Shown: piece after piece, positions 39,208 through 49,936 of the stretch | Layout of the letters: every line of letters begins with the position of its first letter | Position numbering within the stretch: the stretch's first letter is position 1 | Origin: Flavobacterium sandaracinum | GTDB taxonomy: Bacteria; Bacteroidota; Bacteroidia; Flavobacteriales; Flavobacteriaceae | Direction: 5' to 3' | DNA: 64,000 nucleotides | NCBI RefSeq assembly: GCF_004349135.1 | Contig: NZ_SMFN01000003.1 | Location: forward strand, 217,322-281,321 | Program-made: the position numbers and the translations under genes | Notes under the pieces: model-generated | Database searches by the model: none | What the model was told of the DNA's origin: nothing | The model's input: only the letters and a program-made list of their open reading frames with translations

Positions 39208-40239
39208 ATGAAAGTCAACCAATTTCCAGATCGAATAATTGAAATCGAAAATAAAGAATATCTTTATTTTGGAGGAACGGCTTATTTGGGTTTGCCAACG
39301 CATCCTGAATTCAAGAAACTGCTCATTAAAAACATTATGCAATGGGGAACGGCGTATGGAAGTTCTCGAAGTGCAAACATTCAACTGACCGCCTACGAAA
39401 ATGGGGAACGGTTTTTAGCCAATTTCATCAAAGCAGAAGCTGCTCTCACCCTTTCCTCTGGAATGTTAGCAGGAAAATTAGTTATTGAAGCATTAACTCC
39501 TGAAACCGATTGCTTTTTTCATTTTCCGGATACGCACACTGCCATCAAATCGCAAAACAGTCTTCCTTTTTTTATTGGAGAAAAGACAAATCCTCGGTTG
39601 CTCGATTCTGAAATTGAAAAAATTACTGTTTTGACGGATTCGGTTCCCTCCTTTCATGTACAACCAATCGATCTTTCTATTCTGAATTTGATTCCGTCCA
39701 ATAAAGAAATCACTTTAGTTATTGACGAATCACATTCACTTGGAATTTTAGGTATGAATGGTTGCGGGATTTATTCGAACATTAATCTTCCCAACGTTAA
39801 AAGGAAAATCATGGTGTCCTCTTTGGGCAAAGCATTTGGATTGACAGGAGGCGTAATTGCTAGTGATTCTGAATTTATTAATTTAATAGCAACTCACGAT
39901 ACTTTTGTTTGCAGTGCCGGAATGAATGCTGCATTTGTACAGACAATGGCAGATGCGGAGAATATTTATTTGCAACAGCACCAAAAATTAAAAGACAATT
40001 TAAACTATATTAATACTCATTTAAGTGAAAATGAAGCCATTCTTTTTGATGCTAATTATCCACTCATTTATCCGGAGATCGAAGGAATAAATGATGTTTT
40101 TACTGAAAATAAAATTATTATAACCAATTTTAAATACCCAACAGACACCAAGGATTTAAACAGAATTGTAATTACTGCCAATCATACAAAAGAAGATTTG
40201 GATACTATAATTCACCTTCTGAACCAAAACCAATTCTGA
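39208..40239 (+). CDS. PLP-dependent aminotransferase/acyltransferase, KAPA-synthase-like
   Basis: A 343-residue fold-type I PLP enzyme close to 8-amino-7-oxononanoate synthase. YLYFGGTAYLGLPTHPEF, GTAYGSSRSANIQLT, LSSGMLAGK, VIDESHSLGILG (PLP Asp and His) and SSLGKAFGLTGGVI (PLP Lys) are all visible. It begins directly after the epimerase stop codon. No other biotin gene is near, and length is shorter than BioF (about 385), so a role other than biotin synthesis is likely; coupling to the epimerase suggests action on its product or a related amino acid. Confidence 0.82.
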   Translation: MKVNQFPDRIIEIENKEYLYFGGTAYLGLPTHPEFKKLLIKNIMQWGTAYGSSRSANIQLTAYENGERFLANFIKAEAALTLSSGMLAGKLVIEALTPETDCFFHFPDTHTAIKSQNSLPFFIGEKTNPRLLDSEIEKITVLTDSVPSFHVQPIDLSILNLIPSNKEITLVIDESHSLGILGMNGCGIYSNINLPNVKRKIMVSSLGKAFGLTGGVIASDSEFINLIATHDTFVCSAGMNAAFVQTMADAENIYLQQHQKLKDNLNYINTHLSENEAILFDANYPLIYPEIEGINDVFTENKIIITNFKYPTDTKDLNRIVITANHTKEDLDTIIHLLNQNQF

Positions 40240-40272
40240 ATCTAAAATTGTGGTCCAATTGCTTTTAAACCG

Positions 40273-40280
40273 TACCTTTG
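40273..40280 (+). promoter_or_regulatory. -7 promoter element of the DUF1456 gene
   Basis: TACCTTTG, 14 bp before the ATG at 40295; upstream box weak. Confidence 0.5.
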
Positions 40281-40294
40281 TAAAAAATTAGAAT

Positions 40295-40765
40295 ATGATG
40301 ACAAATAACGATATCTTTAAAAAACTTCGTGTAGCCTTAATGTTACGTGACGATCAAATAGTTGAAATATTAGAATTAGTAGATTTCAGAATTACTAAAT
40401 CAGAATTAGGTGCTTTTTTCCGTGACGAAAAACACGAAAATTACATGGAATGTGGCGACCAAGTGTTGCGTAACTTTCTAAACGCATTGGTAATTCATTT
40501 GCGTGGAACGAAAGAAAATCCAAAAAACCCAAATGATGTTTTAGCAAAACACAAAGCTCAAATTCCTGCAAAAGAAGGATCCAAAGACAGACCCGAGTTT
40601 AAGGCAAAACCAAGAGACGAAGAAAAATCAAGAGGTGACGAAGCACCCTCAAAATCAAGACCTGCGACAAAAAACACTTCTAAAAAACAATATCCAAAAG
40701 GAAATTCAAAAGTTCAAGTAGTGGAGAAAGTGAAATTTAATTTCGGTAAGAATAAAAAATCATAA
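40295..40765 (+). CDS. DUF1456 (YehS-like) protein with basic tail
   Basis: A 156-residue protein. Residues 4-70 match half of the DUF1456 repeat (NNDIFKKLRVALMLRDDQIV, FRITKSELGAFFRDEKHENY, CGDQVLRNFLNALVIHLRG), normally present twice in E. coli YehS; here only part of the second repeat remains recognisable. The C-terminal third is a basic, disordered tail (KAKPRDEEKSRGDEAPSKSR, KKQYPKGNSKVQ). Function unknown. The next gene starts 2 bp after its stop. Confidence 0.85.
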   Translation: MMTNNDIFKKLRVALMLRDDQIVEILELVDFRITKSELGAFFRDEKHENYMECGDQVLRNFLNALVIHLRGTKENPKNPNDVLAKHKAQIPAKEGSKDRPEFKAKPRDEEKSRGDEAPSKSRPATKNTSKKQYPKGNSKVQVVEKVKFNFGKNKKS

Positions 40766-40767
40766 CT

Positions 40768-41424
40768 GTGAAAACGGCTTTGATTATTGGCAGTACCGGT
40801 TTAATAGGTTCCGAATTATTGAATTTACTTTTAGAAAGTCCACATTACGCTAAAGTAATCACTTTCGTAAAAAGAGATACAGGAATAAAGCATCCTAAAT
40901 TAACACAACACATTATTGATTTTGACAAGCCAGAAACCTATAAAGAATTAGTTGTAGGTGATGATTTCTTTTGTACCATTGGCACAACAATCAAAAAAGC
41001 AGGTAGTAAAGAAGCTTTTAGAAAAGTAGATTTTGAATATCCGCGTCAGTTTGCCGCTTTTGCATTGCTACATAAAGTCAAACAATTCCTAATTATTTCA
41101 TCTCTTAGTGCCGATGCGAAATCTGGAAACTTCTATTTGAAAACAAAAGGAGAAATTCAAGATTTTCTTAAGGATTGTAATTTTGAAAGCGTTGCTGTAT
41201 TGCAACCTTCACTCCTTTTAGGAAACCGAACTGAATTTAGATTGGGCGAAAAAGTAGGTGCATTTTTCATGAAAACACTATCCTTTCTATTCCTTGGAAA
41301 TTTAAAAAAATACAAACCAATTGAAGGTGAAACTGTAGCCAAAGCACTTTTGAAAATTGCGCAAAAAAACGATACAGGTTTCAAAATATACGAATCAGAT
41401 GCGATTCAAGAAATTGGAAATTAA
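40768..41424 (+). CDS. NAD(P)-binding Rossmann oxidoreductase, TIP30/YbjT-like (GTG start)
   Basis: A 218-residue atypical short-chain dehydrogenase: IIGSTGLIGSELLNLLL is the dinucleotide motif, FFCTIGTTIKKAGSKEAFRKVDFEY the second family block, and FLIISSLSAD / NFYLKTKGEIQDFL the catalytic-region equivalent (S and YxxxK-like). It begins with GTG 2 bp after the DUF1456 stop, so both are one transcript. Related to HTATIP2-like proteins; substrate unknown. A terminator follows. Confidence 0.85.
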   Translation: MKTALIIGSTGLIGSELLNLLLESPHYAKVITFVKRDTGIKHPKLTQHIIDFDKPETYKELVVGDDFFCTIGTTIKKAGSKEAFRKVDFEYPRQFAAFALLHKVKQFLIISSLSADAKSGNFYLKTKGEIQDFLKDCNFESVAVLQPSLLLGNRTEFRLGEKVGAFFMKTLSFLFLGNLKKYKPIEGETVAKALLKIAQKNDTGFKIYESDAIQEIGN

Positions 41425-41427
41425 TAC

Positions 41428-41457
41428 AAAATCCTGAGTGAAAGCTCAGGATTTTTT
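41428..41457 (+). terminator. terminator after the Rossmann oxidoreductase
   Basis: AAATCCTGAG pairs with CTCAGGATTT, followed by T residues. Confidence 0.9.
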
Positions 41458-41496
41458 GTATATTTAGTTTATCTAAAAAAATTTACACCTTCAAAT

Positions 41497-42018
41497 ATGA
41501 AATTTATTCTAACCTGCTCCATACTACTTTTCACAACCCTATTTTTTGGACAAAACAATAAAACTGTAGAACCCGCGGTGTTTATTGATTTAAACTTAGT
41601 TCCAAGCAATACAATTGAATACGTCGACCCAAATGAAATTGAATCTATACATGTTGTCAAAAAAGACTCAATTATAAATGGTGTTTTGTATCGTGGCCAG
41701 ATTAACATTACTTCTAAAAACCCTAAGAAATATGATTTCATAAGCTTGGAACAAATTAAATCTCAATTTACCAAAATCAAAAGTAACGATGTCATTTATA
41801 TGGTAAATGGAGCATTTATAAAAGACAATATTGACACTTTTAAATTAGACCGAAACTATATTTTAGAAGTTGAAGTTACCAATTCAGAGGCTTTTTACAA
41901 CTTTAGAAAAAGTGATACAAAATTTGACATCATTAACATCTTGGGAAAAACTAACGAGAATTTGGATAATAAAAACAAGATTTTACTAAGAGGTCAAGAG
42001 GGAATTGGTGTAAAATAA
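41497..42018 (+). CDS. small secreted protein resembling isolated TonB plug repeats
   Basis: A 173-residue protein with signal peptide (FILTCSILLFTTLFFGQ). VDPNEIESIHVVKKDS, followed by GVLYRGQINITSKNPK, has the shape of a plug-domain block (DPxxIESIxVLK..G..G.I.ITTK). A second, weaker copy may follow (VIYMVNGAFIKD.. YILEVEVTNSEAF.. GQEGIGVK). There is no barrel. I know no function for such plug-only proteins; the family link is inferred from pattern alone. Confidence 0.7.
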   Translation: MKFILTCSILLFTTLFFGQNNKTVEPAVFIDLNLVPSNTIEYVDPNEIESIHVVKKDSIINGVLYRGQINITSKNPKKYDFISLEQIKSQFTKIKSNDVIYMVNGAFIKDNIDTFKLDRNYILEVEVTNSEAFYNFRKSDTKFDIINILGKTNENLDNKNKILLRGQEGIGVK

Positions 42019-42059
42019 ACCCTATTCTTCATCTTATTTATTACTTTTCAAATCCTATT

Positions 42060-43625
42060 TTAAGAACTACAACTTAACATAGAACATCCTACTTTATCTC
42101 TGGCCCAATCCGGTCTTTTGGCAAACCATTTTTGAAAATTCGGTTGTTCGTCATACGGATTTTTTAGCATTTCGAATAATTCGTTTAGTAAAGAATAATC
42201 GCCTTTATCGGCATCATCGATAGACAATTGCGCCATGTAATTTCGCAATACATATTTTGGATTTACTGTATTCATTTGGTTTTTTCTTTCGGAATCCGAA
42301 AGTGTTTCTTCATTGATTCGAATGCTGTACTTCTCAAACCAAACGTGCCAATCTTTCAAGATCGTTTCATCTAAATCCTTTTCATTATAAAAAGCGTCTT
42401 TTATGGTGTTGAAAGCAATTATTACAGCATCATCTTTGGTTACATTACTTAGATTTCTAAAGAAAATAGTCATGTCCGTTTCTACTTTTTCAAGCAATTG
42501 AGTCAAACTCTGAATCAAAACTACATCTTGTTCTTTTTTGATTTGAAACCCGAGTTTATCTCGCATCATATTCAAATACTCCTTTTCGTAATTTGTACTA
42601 TACGCCTCTAAAATAGCTTCGAGTGGCTTTGCATCGTTTATCAAAGGATACAACGCATTTGCTAATTGGTACAAATTCCACAGCGCAATTTCTGGTTGAT
42701 TGCCAAAACGGTATCTTTTATGTTGGTTATCGGTTGTATTTGGTGTCCAGCCAGTATTATAGTCTTCCAACCAACCGTAGGGTCCATAATCTATGGTGAT
42801 GCCGTGAATGGACATATTATCGGTATTCATAACGCCATGAACAAAACCAACACGTTGCCAATGCACAATCATGTCGAGTGTCGTTTGGGTTACTTCGTGA
42901 AAAAAGGCCAAATATTTTTCGACACCTTCTTTTTGGATATGAGGAAAATGATGTTTTATGGTAAAATCTGTCAGTAATTTGAGATTAACGTGATCTTCTC
43001 GAGAGGCGAATAATTCGAAACTACCAAAACGAATAAATGAAGGAGCGACTCTACAAACAATGGCGCCTTTTTCATAGGCAGGATTTCCATTATACAAAAC
43101 ATCACGCAATACTTGATCGCCAGAAAGCATTAGCGAAAGTGAACGCGTAGTAGGAACACCCAGATAATGCATTGCTTCAGCACATAAATGCTCTCGTATG
43201 GAAGAACGTAAAACGGCAAACCCATCTGCTGTTCGCGAATATGGTGTTGGTCCTGCTCCTTTCAGTTGCAACGTGTACGATTTATTTTCATGAACAACTT
43301 CAGTTAAATTAATAGCACGACCATCTCCTAATTGTCCGGCCCAATTTCCAAATTGATGTCCTGCATAAGGCATAGCATACGGTTTCGTACCTGGATAAAT
43401 GGTACTTCCAGAAAAAGTATTCAAAAAATCAGTAGAAAGGATATCTTCTTGAGAAAGACCAATTGCATTTGCTACGTTAGTTGAAGCATGAATCAGCGAA
43501 GGATTGGATGGCTTTTTGGGTACTACAAACGAAAATGCAGATTGATGAACCTGTCTTGGAACATTGGTTTGATTGCGATCAGCAGGCAGTTCGGTAGTGA
43601 AATTATTTTGTATCTGAAGTTTCAT
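42060..43625 (-). CDS. selO: protein adenylyltransferase SelO (YdiU)
   Basis: A 521-residue pseudokinase-fold enzyme that transfers AMP to protein hydroxyls. Blocks: MPYAGHQFGNWAGQLGDGRA, LQLKGAGPTPYSRTADGFAV (ATP-site Lys), RSSIREHLCAEAMHYLGV, FVHGVMNTDNMSIHGITIDYGP (catalytic Asn/Asp) and the C-terminal SCSS with the redox-active cysteine region of SelO (GCSMLSCSS). Full length, monocistronic, convergent with the upstream secreted protein. Confidence 0.95.
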   Translation of the reverse strand: MKLQIQNNFTTELPADRNQTNVPRQVHQSAFSFVVPKKPSNPSLIHASTNVANAIGLSQEDILSTDFLNTFSGSTIYPGTKPYAMPYAGHQFGNWAGQLGDGRAINLTEVVHENKSYTLQLKGAGPTPYSRTADGFAVLRSSIREHLCAEAMHYLGVPTTRSLSLMLSGDQVLRDVLYNGNPAYEKGAIVCRVAPSFIRFGSFELFASREDHVNLKLLTDFTIKHHFPHIQKEGVEKYLAFFHEVTQTTLDMIVHWQRVGFVHGVMNTDNMSIHGITIDYGPYGWLEDYNTGWTPNTTDNQHKRYRFGNQPEIALWNLYQLANALYPLINDAKPLEAILEAYSTNYEKEYLNMMRDKLGFQIKKEQDVVLIQSLTQLLEKVETDMTIFFRNLSNVTKDDAVIIAFNTIKDAFYNEKDLDETILKDWHVWFEKYSIRINEETLSDSERKNQMNTVNPKYVLRNYMAQLSIDDADKGDYSLLNELFEMLKNPYDEQPNFQKWFAKRPDWARDKVGCSMLSCSS

Positions 43626-43738
43626 AAGTACTAAAAAACGTTAAAAACAAAGATAATTGTTGTAAACCAGAAAACTTAACACTTTCAATTATTATTATGA
43701 TTTGTTCTATCTAAAAAAATTACTTTCAGCAAAAAAAA

Positions 43739-43767
43739 AATCCTGTTCGCCGAAGCAAACAGGATTT
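43739..43767 (-). terminator. terminator of sucC
   Basis: On the minus strand AATCCTGTTtGC pairs with GCgAACAGGATT, followed by a run of ten T. Confidence 0.9.
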
Positions 43768-43795
43768 TCAAAAAATATATAACGTTATTTTCTAA

Positions 43796-44989
43796 TTAAG
43801 AAAGTGCTGCTTTTACTTGATCCGCAGCTTCTTGAAATTCAACTGCTGATAAAATTGGCATTCCTGAATTATCAATTAATTCTTTTGCAATAGCTGCATT
43901 TGTACCTTGTAAACGAACAATGATTGGCACTTTAATTGCATCACCCATATTTTTGTAAGCGTCAACAACACCTTGTGCCACACGGTCACAACGAACGATT
44001 CCACCAAAAATATTAATCAAAATAGCTTTTACGTTTGGATCTTTTAAGATAATACGGAAAGCAGTTTCAACACGTTTTGCATCAGCAGTTCCACCTACGT
44101 CAAGGAAGTTAGCAGGCTCAAAACCAGCATACTTGATTAAATCCATAGTTGCCATCGCTAAACCAGCTCCGTTCACCATACATCCAACAGTACCGTCAAG
44201 ATCTACATAATTTAATCCTACTTCTTTAGCTTCCACTTCGATTGGGTTCTCCTCACGAATGTCACGCATGTCAGCATATTTCTTTTGTCTGTATAAAGCA
44301 TTATCATCGATATTTACTTTAGCATCAACAGCCATAATTTTATTGTCAGATGTTTTTAAAACCGGGTTGATTTCAAACATCGAAGCATCAGATCCTATGT
44401 AAGCATTATATAAAGAATCGATGAATTTCACCATTTCTTTGAAAGCATTTCCAGAAAGACCTAAGTTAAAAGCAATTCTTCTTGCTTGAAAACCTTGTAA
44501 TCCAACAGAAGGATCTACTTCTTCAGTAAAAATTAAATGAGGAGTATGTTCAGCAACTTCTTCAATATCCATTCCACCTTCAGTAGAATACATAATCATG
44601 TTACGACCTGTAGCTCTATTCAATAAAACAGAAACATAAAACTCAGAAGTTTCACTTTCGCCAGGATAATAAACATCTTCAGCAATTAAAACTTTGTGTA
44701 CTCTTTTACCTTCAGCAGAAGTTTGAGGTGTAATCAATTGCATTCCGATGATTTGCTCTGAAATCTCTTCAACTTGTTGTAAATTTTTGGCAAGTTTCAC
44801 TCCACCGCCTTTTCCACGTCCACCTGCATGAACTTGGGCTTTTACAACATACCAACTTGTACCCGTTTCGGTAGTTAATTGTTTTGCAGCAGCAACCGCT
44901 TCTACAGGGCTATTAGCAACGATTCCGCGTTGAATGCGAACTCCGTAGCTAGCTAAAATCTCTTTTCCTTGATATTCGTGTATGTTCAT
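43796..44989 (-). CDS. sucC: succinyl-CoA ligase (ADP-forming) subunit beta
   Basis: A 397-residue ATP-grasp subunit that makes ATP or GTP from succinyl-CoA in the TCA cycle. MNIHEYQGKEILASYGV, VVKAQVHAGGRGKGGGVKLA (nucleotide-binding loop), LFEINPVLKTSD.. AVDAKVNIDDNA (metal site) and GLAMATMDLIKYAG..NFLDVGGTA with NIFGGIVRCD in the ligase domain are visible. The alpha-subunit gene sucD is not adjacent, common in Flavobacteria. A TATTTTTG promoter element lies about 50 bp upstream. Confidence 0.96.
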   Translation of the reverse strand: MNIHEYQGKEILASYGVRIQRGIVANSPVEAVAAAKQLTTETGTSWYVVKAQVHAGGRGKGGGVKLAKNLQQVEEISEQIIGMQLITPQTSAEGKRVHKVLIAEDVYYPGESETSEFYVSVLLNRATGRNMIMYSTEGGMDIEEVAEHTPHLIFTEEVDPSVGLQGFQARRIAFNLGLSGNAFKEMVKFIDSLYNAYIGSDASMFEINPVLKTSDNKIMAVDAKVNIDDNALYRQKKYADMRDIREENPIEVEAKEVGLNYVDLDGTVGCMVNGAGLAMATMDLIKYAGFEPANFLDVGGTADAKRVETAFRIILKDPNVKAILINIFGGIVRCDRVAQGVVDAYKNMGDAIKVPIIVRLQGTNAAIAKELIDNSGMPILSAVEFQEAADQVKAALS

Positions 44990-45038
44990 AATATAGAATT
45001 TGTCTGGCTTCTGAATTTCTTTCAGAATAAAAGTGTGA

Positions 45039-45046
45039 CAAAAATA
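45039..45046 (-). promoter_or_regulatory. -7 promoter element of sucC
   Basis: Reads TATTTTTG on the minus strand, about 50 bp before the ATG. Confidence 0.5.
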
Positions 45047-45389
45047 GCAAAATTCATCTTAATACAGAAATCTTTTTATGTTTAAAACTGATAATAAAAA
45101 TCAAGTTACAATTCAAAATTGATTTTTAAGTTTTAATCCATTTTTAAAAAGGAAAATAGTTTTCGTTTTAAGTGTAAAAAGGTACTACATCGATTGAATT
45201 ATTCTTGCTTAGCCCTTTAATTTCATTGTAATAACACTATTTGTTACATTAAAAAGAATTTAAATTATTGATTTGTCGTATACAATCTATTTAATTTACT
45301 TTATTATCATTTACCAAACGTTTTTCTAATTTTATTGTAAAAATAGAATCGTTAACCCGCAAACAATGAATTATATTCAACGAAATCTT

Positions 45390-45397
45390 TATTTTTG
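45390..45397 (+). promoter_or_regulatory. -7 promoter element of gltB
   Basis: TATTTTTG, 19 bp before the ATG at 45417. It argues against the ATG at 45366, which lies upstream of it. Confidence 0.5.
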
Positions 45398-45416
45398 TAT
45401 AAAAAAAATAGTAAGC

Positions 45417-48400
45417 ATGAGAGTTAAAGAACAAGGCCTTTATTTGCCCGAATTTGAACACGACAATTGCGGAGCAGGATTCATTTGTAATTTAAATGGA
45501 ATTAAGTCAAATGATATTATCCACAAAGCACTAGATATCCTGATCAAATTAGAACACCGGGGCGCAGTGAGTTCAGATGGCAGAACTGGAGATGGAGCAG
45601 GAATATTATTTGATATCCCACATGATTTTTTTAAGAAAGTTTGCGAATTTGATATTCCGGAAACTAAAGAGTACGCTGTAGGAATGGTTTTTATGCCAAA
45701 AAGTTCCAACCAAGTTGTTTTTTGTAAAACTACTTTTGAAACTTCGATACGCGATCAAAATCTTGAAATACTAGGATGGAGAGACGTGCCGGTTGACGCA
45801 TCAAATTTAGGACGAATAGCCGGCGAGAAAGAACCAACAGTAAAACAAGTATTTGTTGGTAAAAATGGTTTAGACCTTACAGAACAACAGTTTAACGCTA
45901 AATTATTTGCCGCGAGAAAAATAGCAGAACATGCGATTCGAAATTCAAGAATTTCAGAAAGCCACATGTTTTATTTTTCTAGTTTCTCCACTACTACTAT
46001 AATATACAAAGGTTTGTTGATGCCGGAAGACATCAGCAGGTATTATACTGATCTATTAGATGATGACTTAGTGACCCGATTAGCTTTGGTACACCAACGT
46101 TTTTCTACCAATACCTTCCCCTCTTGGGAATTAGCACAGCCGTTCCGTTACATGTGCCATAATGGTGAAATCAATACACTTCGTGGTAATATTAGTCGCA
46201 TGCGTGCTCGCGAGGAATTGATGAAAAGTGATGTTTTTGGGGACGATATCAAAAAATTATTCCCAATTATTTTAGAAGGAAAATCAGATTCGGCTTCAAT
46301 GGATATGGTAATTGAACTATTATTGATGACCGGTCGTTCTCTTCCGGAAGCAATGATGATGGTTGTTCCTGAGGCTTGGGAAAAGCACCAAACGATGTCT
46401 GCCGACAAAAAGGCCTTTTATGAATACAACGCTTGCATCATGGAACCTTGGGATGGCCCGGCTTCTATTCCTTTTACTGACGGAAACGTTATTGGTGCGT
46501 TATTAGATAGAAATGGATTGCGTCCTTCACGATATACATTGACTAAAAGTGGTTTCGTAATTATGTCTTCAGAGATTGGTGTTCTTGACATCAAGCCAGA
46601 AGATGTGATTCAGCACGGTCGTTTAGAACCAGGAAAAATGTTTTTGGTGGACATGAACGAAGGCCGAATTATTGAAGATGACGAAATCAAAAATGCGATT
46701 GTTACCAAACGTCCTTACCAACAATGGTTGGATGAAAATTTAGTACAATTGGCTCAAATACCATACACTGACAATCCAATTCCTGTAGAAAATATTGATT
46801 TTGAAACAAGACAAAGACTTTTTGGATACACATTAGAGGATTTAAAAACAATCATAAACCCAATGGGAACTCAAGGTGCAGAAGCATTAAGTTCTATGGG
46901 AAATGATACTCCGTTGGCAGTTTTGTCAGATCAGCCACAGCTTTTATACAACTATTTCAAACAACTGTTTGCTCAGGTGACCAATCCACCATTGGATGGT
47001 ATTCGTGAAGAAATAATTACTGATATTAGTTTAGCGATTGGTGGCGATTATAATATTTTTGATATTGTTCCAAAGCATTGTAAAAAACTAAAAATTCAAA
47101 ATCCGGTAATATCAAACGAGGATTTAGATAAAGTAAAAAACATTGATCATGCTGATTTCAAATCAGTAACGATCTCTACTTTATATGACATCGAAAAAGG
47201 AGTAAACGGATTAGAACGTGCTTTGGAAAGAGCAGTTCAAGCCACTTTTAAAGCAGTTTCAGAAGGGTGCAATATTGTTATCATTTCTGATAGAGGCGTG
47301 AGTGAAAAAATGGCTCCAATACCAATGCTTTTGGCCTGTTCTTATATTCATCACTCTATGAATATTTTAAAATCTCGTTCTAAATTTGGAATCATTATAG
47401 AATCTGCAGAACCTCGTGAGCCACACCATTTTGCCTTATTATTTGGTTACGGAGCAAGTGCAATTAATCCTTACATGGTGAATGAAATTATTCATAACCA
47501 AGTAAACGAAGGTTTTATCACTGGTGTAAAAGCGGATTATGCTATTAAAAATTATAATAAAGCTATCGCAAAAGGGATTCTGAAAATCATGAATAAAATT
47601 GGCATCTCTACTTTACATTCGTACAGAGCGGCACAAATTTTTGAAATTTTAGGATTAAACAAAACATTCACTTCTAAATATTTCCCTTACACTCCTTCCA
47701 GAATTGAAGGTATTGGTCTTATGGAAGTCGAAAAAGAAATCAAGAAACGATACCAAAAAGCATTTCCAAATTCAAAAGTCAGCAATTTATTGCCTTTAGA
47801 AATTGGAGGAATTTACAGATGGAGAAGATCAGGTGAAAAACACATGTTTAATCCAACGACGATTTCTAAATTACAACAAGCTGTACGTTTAAACAGCCCA
47901 GAGAGTTATAAGGAATACGCTAAAATGGTTAATGACCAAAGCGAAAATTTAATGACTATTAGAGGTTTATTTGAATTCAACAACTTAGATCCTATTTCTA
48001 TTGACGAAGTGGAACCTTGGACTGAGATTGTAAAAAAATTCAAAACTGGTGCCATGTCTTACGGATCTATCAGCCAAGAAGCCCATGAAAATCTGGCGAT
48101 TGCAATGAACAGAATTGGCGGAAAAAGTAATTCTGGCGAAGGTGGAGAAGATCCAAAACGTTTCCAAAAAGACTTAAATGGAGATTCTAGAAATAGTGCA
48201 ATTAAGCAAGTTGCTTCAGGAAGATTTGGGGTTTCTATCAACTATTTAACCAATGCCAAAGAGATTCAGATAAAAATGGCTCAAGGAGCAAAACCTGGAG
48301 AAGGTGGTCAATTACCCGGTGAAAAAGTAGTTCCTTGGATTGCCGAAGTGAGAAATTCAACGCCTTATGTTGGATTAATTTCACCGCCGCCACACCATGA

Positions 48401-49934
48401 TATTTATTCTATTGAAGATTTATCACAGCTAATTTTTGATTTAAAAAATGCCAATCGGGAAGCTAGAATCAATGTGAAATTAGTTTCTGAAGTGGGTGTT
48501 GGAACAATCGCTGCCGGTGTTGCTAAAGCAAAAGCCGATGTGATTTTGATTTCAGGATACGATGGAGGAACCGGAGCAGCACCATTAACTTCACTACAAC
48601 ACACCGGAATTCCTTGGGAACTTGGACTTGCCGAAGCCCAGCAAACCTTAATCTTAAATGATTTGAGAAGTCGCGTAGTTTTAGAATGTGATGGACAATT
48701 AAAAACGGGTCGTGATGTCGCTATTGCTGCATTACTTGGAGCTGAAGAATTTGGTTTTGCAACAGCGCCTTTAGTAGCATCAGGATGTATTATGATGAGA
48801 GCCTGTCATTTGAATACTTGTCCAGTTGGTATTGCAACACAAGATCCGGAATTGAGAAAAAATTTCAAAGGAACACCGGAACACATCATCAACTTCATGT
48901 ATTTTATTGCTGAGGAGTTGAGAGAGATCATGGCACAACTTGGGTTTAGAACATTAAAAGAAATGGTTGGGCAATCTCAAAAACTGAATGTCAATAAAGC
49001 CATCAAGCATTATAAAGCAAGTGGATTAGATTTGTCTACTATTTTATACAAACCAGAAAAAGCCAAAGAAGTTCCAAATCACAACACGACTACACAAGAC
49101 CATGCCTTAGAACATGTACTTGATTTTGAAATTATAAAAGCTGCTATTCCTTCTATTTATAGAAAAGAAAAAACTAGAGTTACATTTGATATTAAAAACA
49201 CGGATCGTTCCGTTGGTGCTATATTGAGTAATGAAATTTCAAAAATATATGGTGCCCAAGGTTTACCGGAAGACACTATATTAGTGGATTTTACAGGATC
49301 CGCAGGACAAAGTTTTGGTGCCTTTGCAACAAATGGTTTATCCTTTAAGATACATGGAAACTGTAATGATTATTTAGGAAAAGGGCTTTCAGGTGGTAAA
49401 TTGATCATCAAAGTTCCTCCTACTGCAACTTTCAAACCAGAAGAAAATATCATCATTGGTAACGTAGCACTTTATGGAGCAATTACTGGTGAAGCGTATA
49501 TAAATGGTATGGCTGGAGAACGTTTTTGTGTTAGAAATTCTGGAGCAACAGCCGTTGTAGAAGGAATTGGAGATCATGGATGCGAATATATGACCGGAGG
49601 AACTGTCGTAGTTTTAGGTAAAACGGGAAGAAATTTTGCAGCTGGAATGAGCGGTGGTATTGCTTATGTTTTTGATCCAAATAAAAAATTCGACGCTACA
49701 TTATGTAATATGGAAATGGTCGCTTTTGAAACATTGGAAGAAGAAGATTTTACAAAACTGAGACGTTTGATAAAAAATCATTCTATGTACACCAACAGCC
49801 CTTTGGCAAAAAGGATTCTAGAAGATTGGGAAAACGAATATGGACATTTTGTCAAAGTAATGCCAACAGATTACAAAAAAGCATTACAACGTTTAGCCGA
49901 AGAAAAACAAATTGAAGAACTACTAGCACTATAG
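45417..49934 (+). CDS. gltB: glutamate synthase large (alpha) subunit
   Basis: A 1505-residue enzyme making two glutamates from glutamine and 2-oxoglutarate. The N-terminal glutaminase starts at Cys18 after a 17-residue propeptide ([13 protein letters not shown]). [18 protein letters not shown] and [11 protein letters not shown] belong to the same domain; FMN/2-oxoglutarate domain: [48 protein letters not shown]; Fe-S cysteines in [16 protein letters not shown]; the C-terminal domain shows GX-GXG-type repeats ([20 protein letters not shown]). Followed after 2 bp by gltD. Confidence 0.97.
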   Translation: MRVKEQGLYLPEFEHDNCGAGFICNLNGIKSNDIIHKALDILIKLEHRGAVSSDGRTGDGAGILFDIPHDFFKKVCEFDIPETKEYAVGMVFMPKSSNQVVFCKTTFETSIRDQNLEILGWRDVPVDASNLGRIAGEKEPTVKQVFVGKNGLDLTEQQFNAKLFAARKIAEHAIRNSRISESHMFYFSSFSTTTIIYKGLLMPEDISRYYTDLLDDDLVTRLALVHQRFSTNTFPSWELAQPFRYMCHNGEINTLRGNISRMRAREELMKSDVFGDDIKKLFPIILEGKSDSASMDMVIELLLMTGRSLPEAMMMVVPEAWEKHQTMSADKKAFYEYNACIMEPWDGPASIPFTDGNVIGALLDRNGLRPSRYTLTKSGFVIMSSEIGVLDIKPEDVIQHGRLEPGKMFLVDMNEGRIIEDDEIKNAIVTKRPYQQWLDENLVQLAQIPYTDNPIPVENIDFETRQRLFGYTLEDLKTIINPMGTQGAEALSSMGNDTPLAVLSDQPQLLYNYFKQLFAQVTNPPLDGIREEIITDISLAIGGDYNIFDIVPKHCKKLKIQNPVISNEDLDKVKNIDHADFKSVTISTLYDIEKGVNGLERALERAVQATFKAVSEGCNIVIISDRGVSEKMAPIPMLLACSYIHHSMNILKSRSKFGIIIESAEPREPHHFALLFGYGASAINPYMVNEIIHNQVNEGFITGVKADYAIKNYNKAIAKGILKIMNKIGISTLHSYRAAQIFEILGLNKTFTSKYFPYTPSRIEGIGLMEVEKEIKKRYQKAFPNSKVSNLLPLEIGGIYRWRRSGEKHMFNPTTISKLQQAVRLNSPESYKEYAKMVNDQSENLMTIRGLFEFNNLDPISIDEVEPWTEIVKKFKTGAMSYGSISQEAHENLAIAMNRIGGKSNSGEGGEDPKRFQKDLNGDSRNSAIKQVASGRFGVSINYLTNAKEIQIKMAQGAKPGEGGQLPGEKVVPWIAEVRNSTPYVGLISPPPHHDIYSIEDLSQLIFDLKNANREARINVKLVSEVGVGTIAAGVAKAKADVILISGYDGGTGAAPLTSLQHTGIPWELGLAEAQQTLILNDLRSRVVLECDGQLKTGRDVAIAALLGAEEFGFATAPLVASGCIMMRACHLNTCPVGIATQDPELRKNFKGTPEHIINFMYFIAEELREIMAQLGFRTLKEMVGQSQKLNVNKAIKHYKASGLDLSTILYKPEKAKEVPNHNTTTQDHALEHVLDFEIIKAAIPSIYRKEKTRVTFDIKNTDRSVGAILSNEISKIYGAQGLPEDTILVDFTGSAGQSFGAFATNGLSFKIHGNCNDYLGKGLSGGKLIIKVPPTATFKPEENIIIGNVALYGAITGEAYINGMAGERFCVRNSGATAVVEGIGDHGCEYMTGGTVVVLGKTGRNFAAGMSGGIAYVFDPNKKFDATLCNMEMVAFETLEEEDFTKLRRLIKNHSMYTNSPLAKRILEDWENEYGHFVKVMPTDYKKALQRLAEEKQIEELLAL

Positions 49935-49936
49935 TT

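Larger units (their letters stand above)
44990..45416. other. divergent promoter region between sucC and gltB
   Basis: The minus strand has TATTTTTG (45039-45046) for sucC, the plus strand TATTTTTG (45390-45397) for gltB. The rest is AT-rich with no gene seen. Confidence 0.5.

Noticed and set aside
45366..45416. Upstream ATG giving GltB 17 extra residues
   Set aside because: The likely promoter (45390-45397) lies inside it, and GltB propeptides are short, putting the catalytic Cys near residue 18 with the later ATG.
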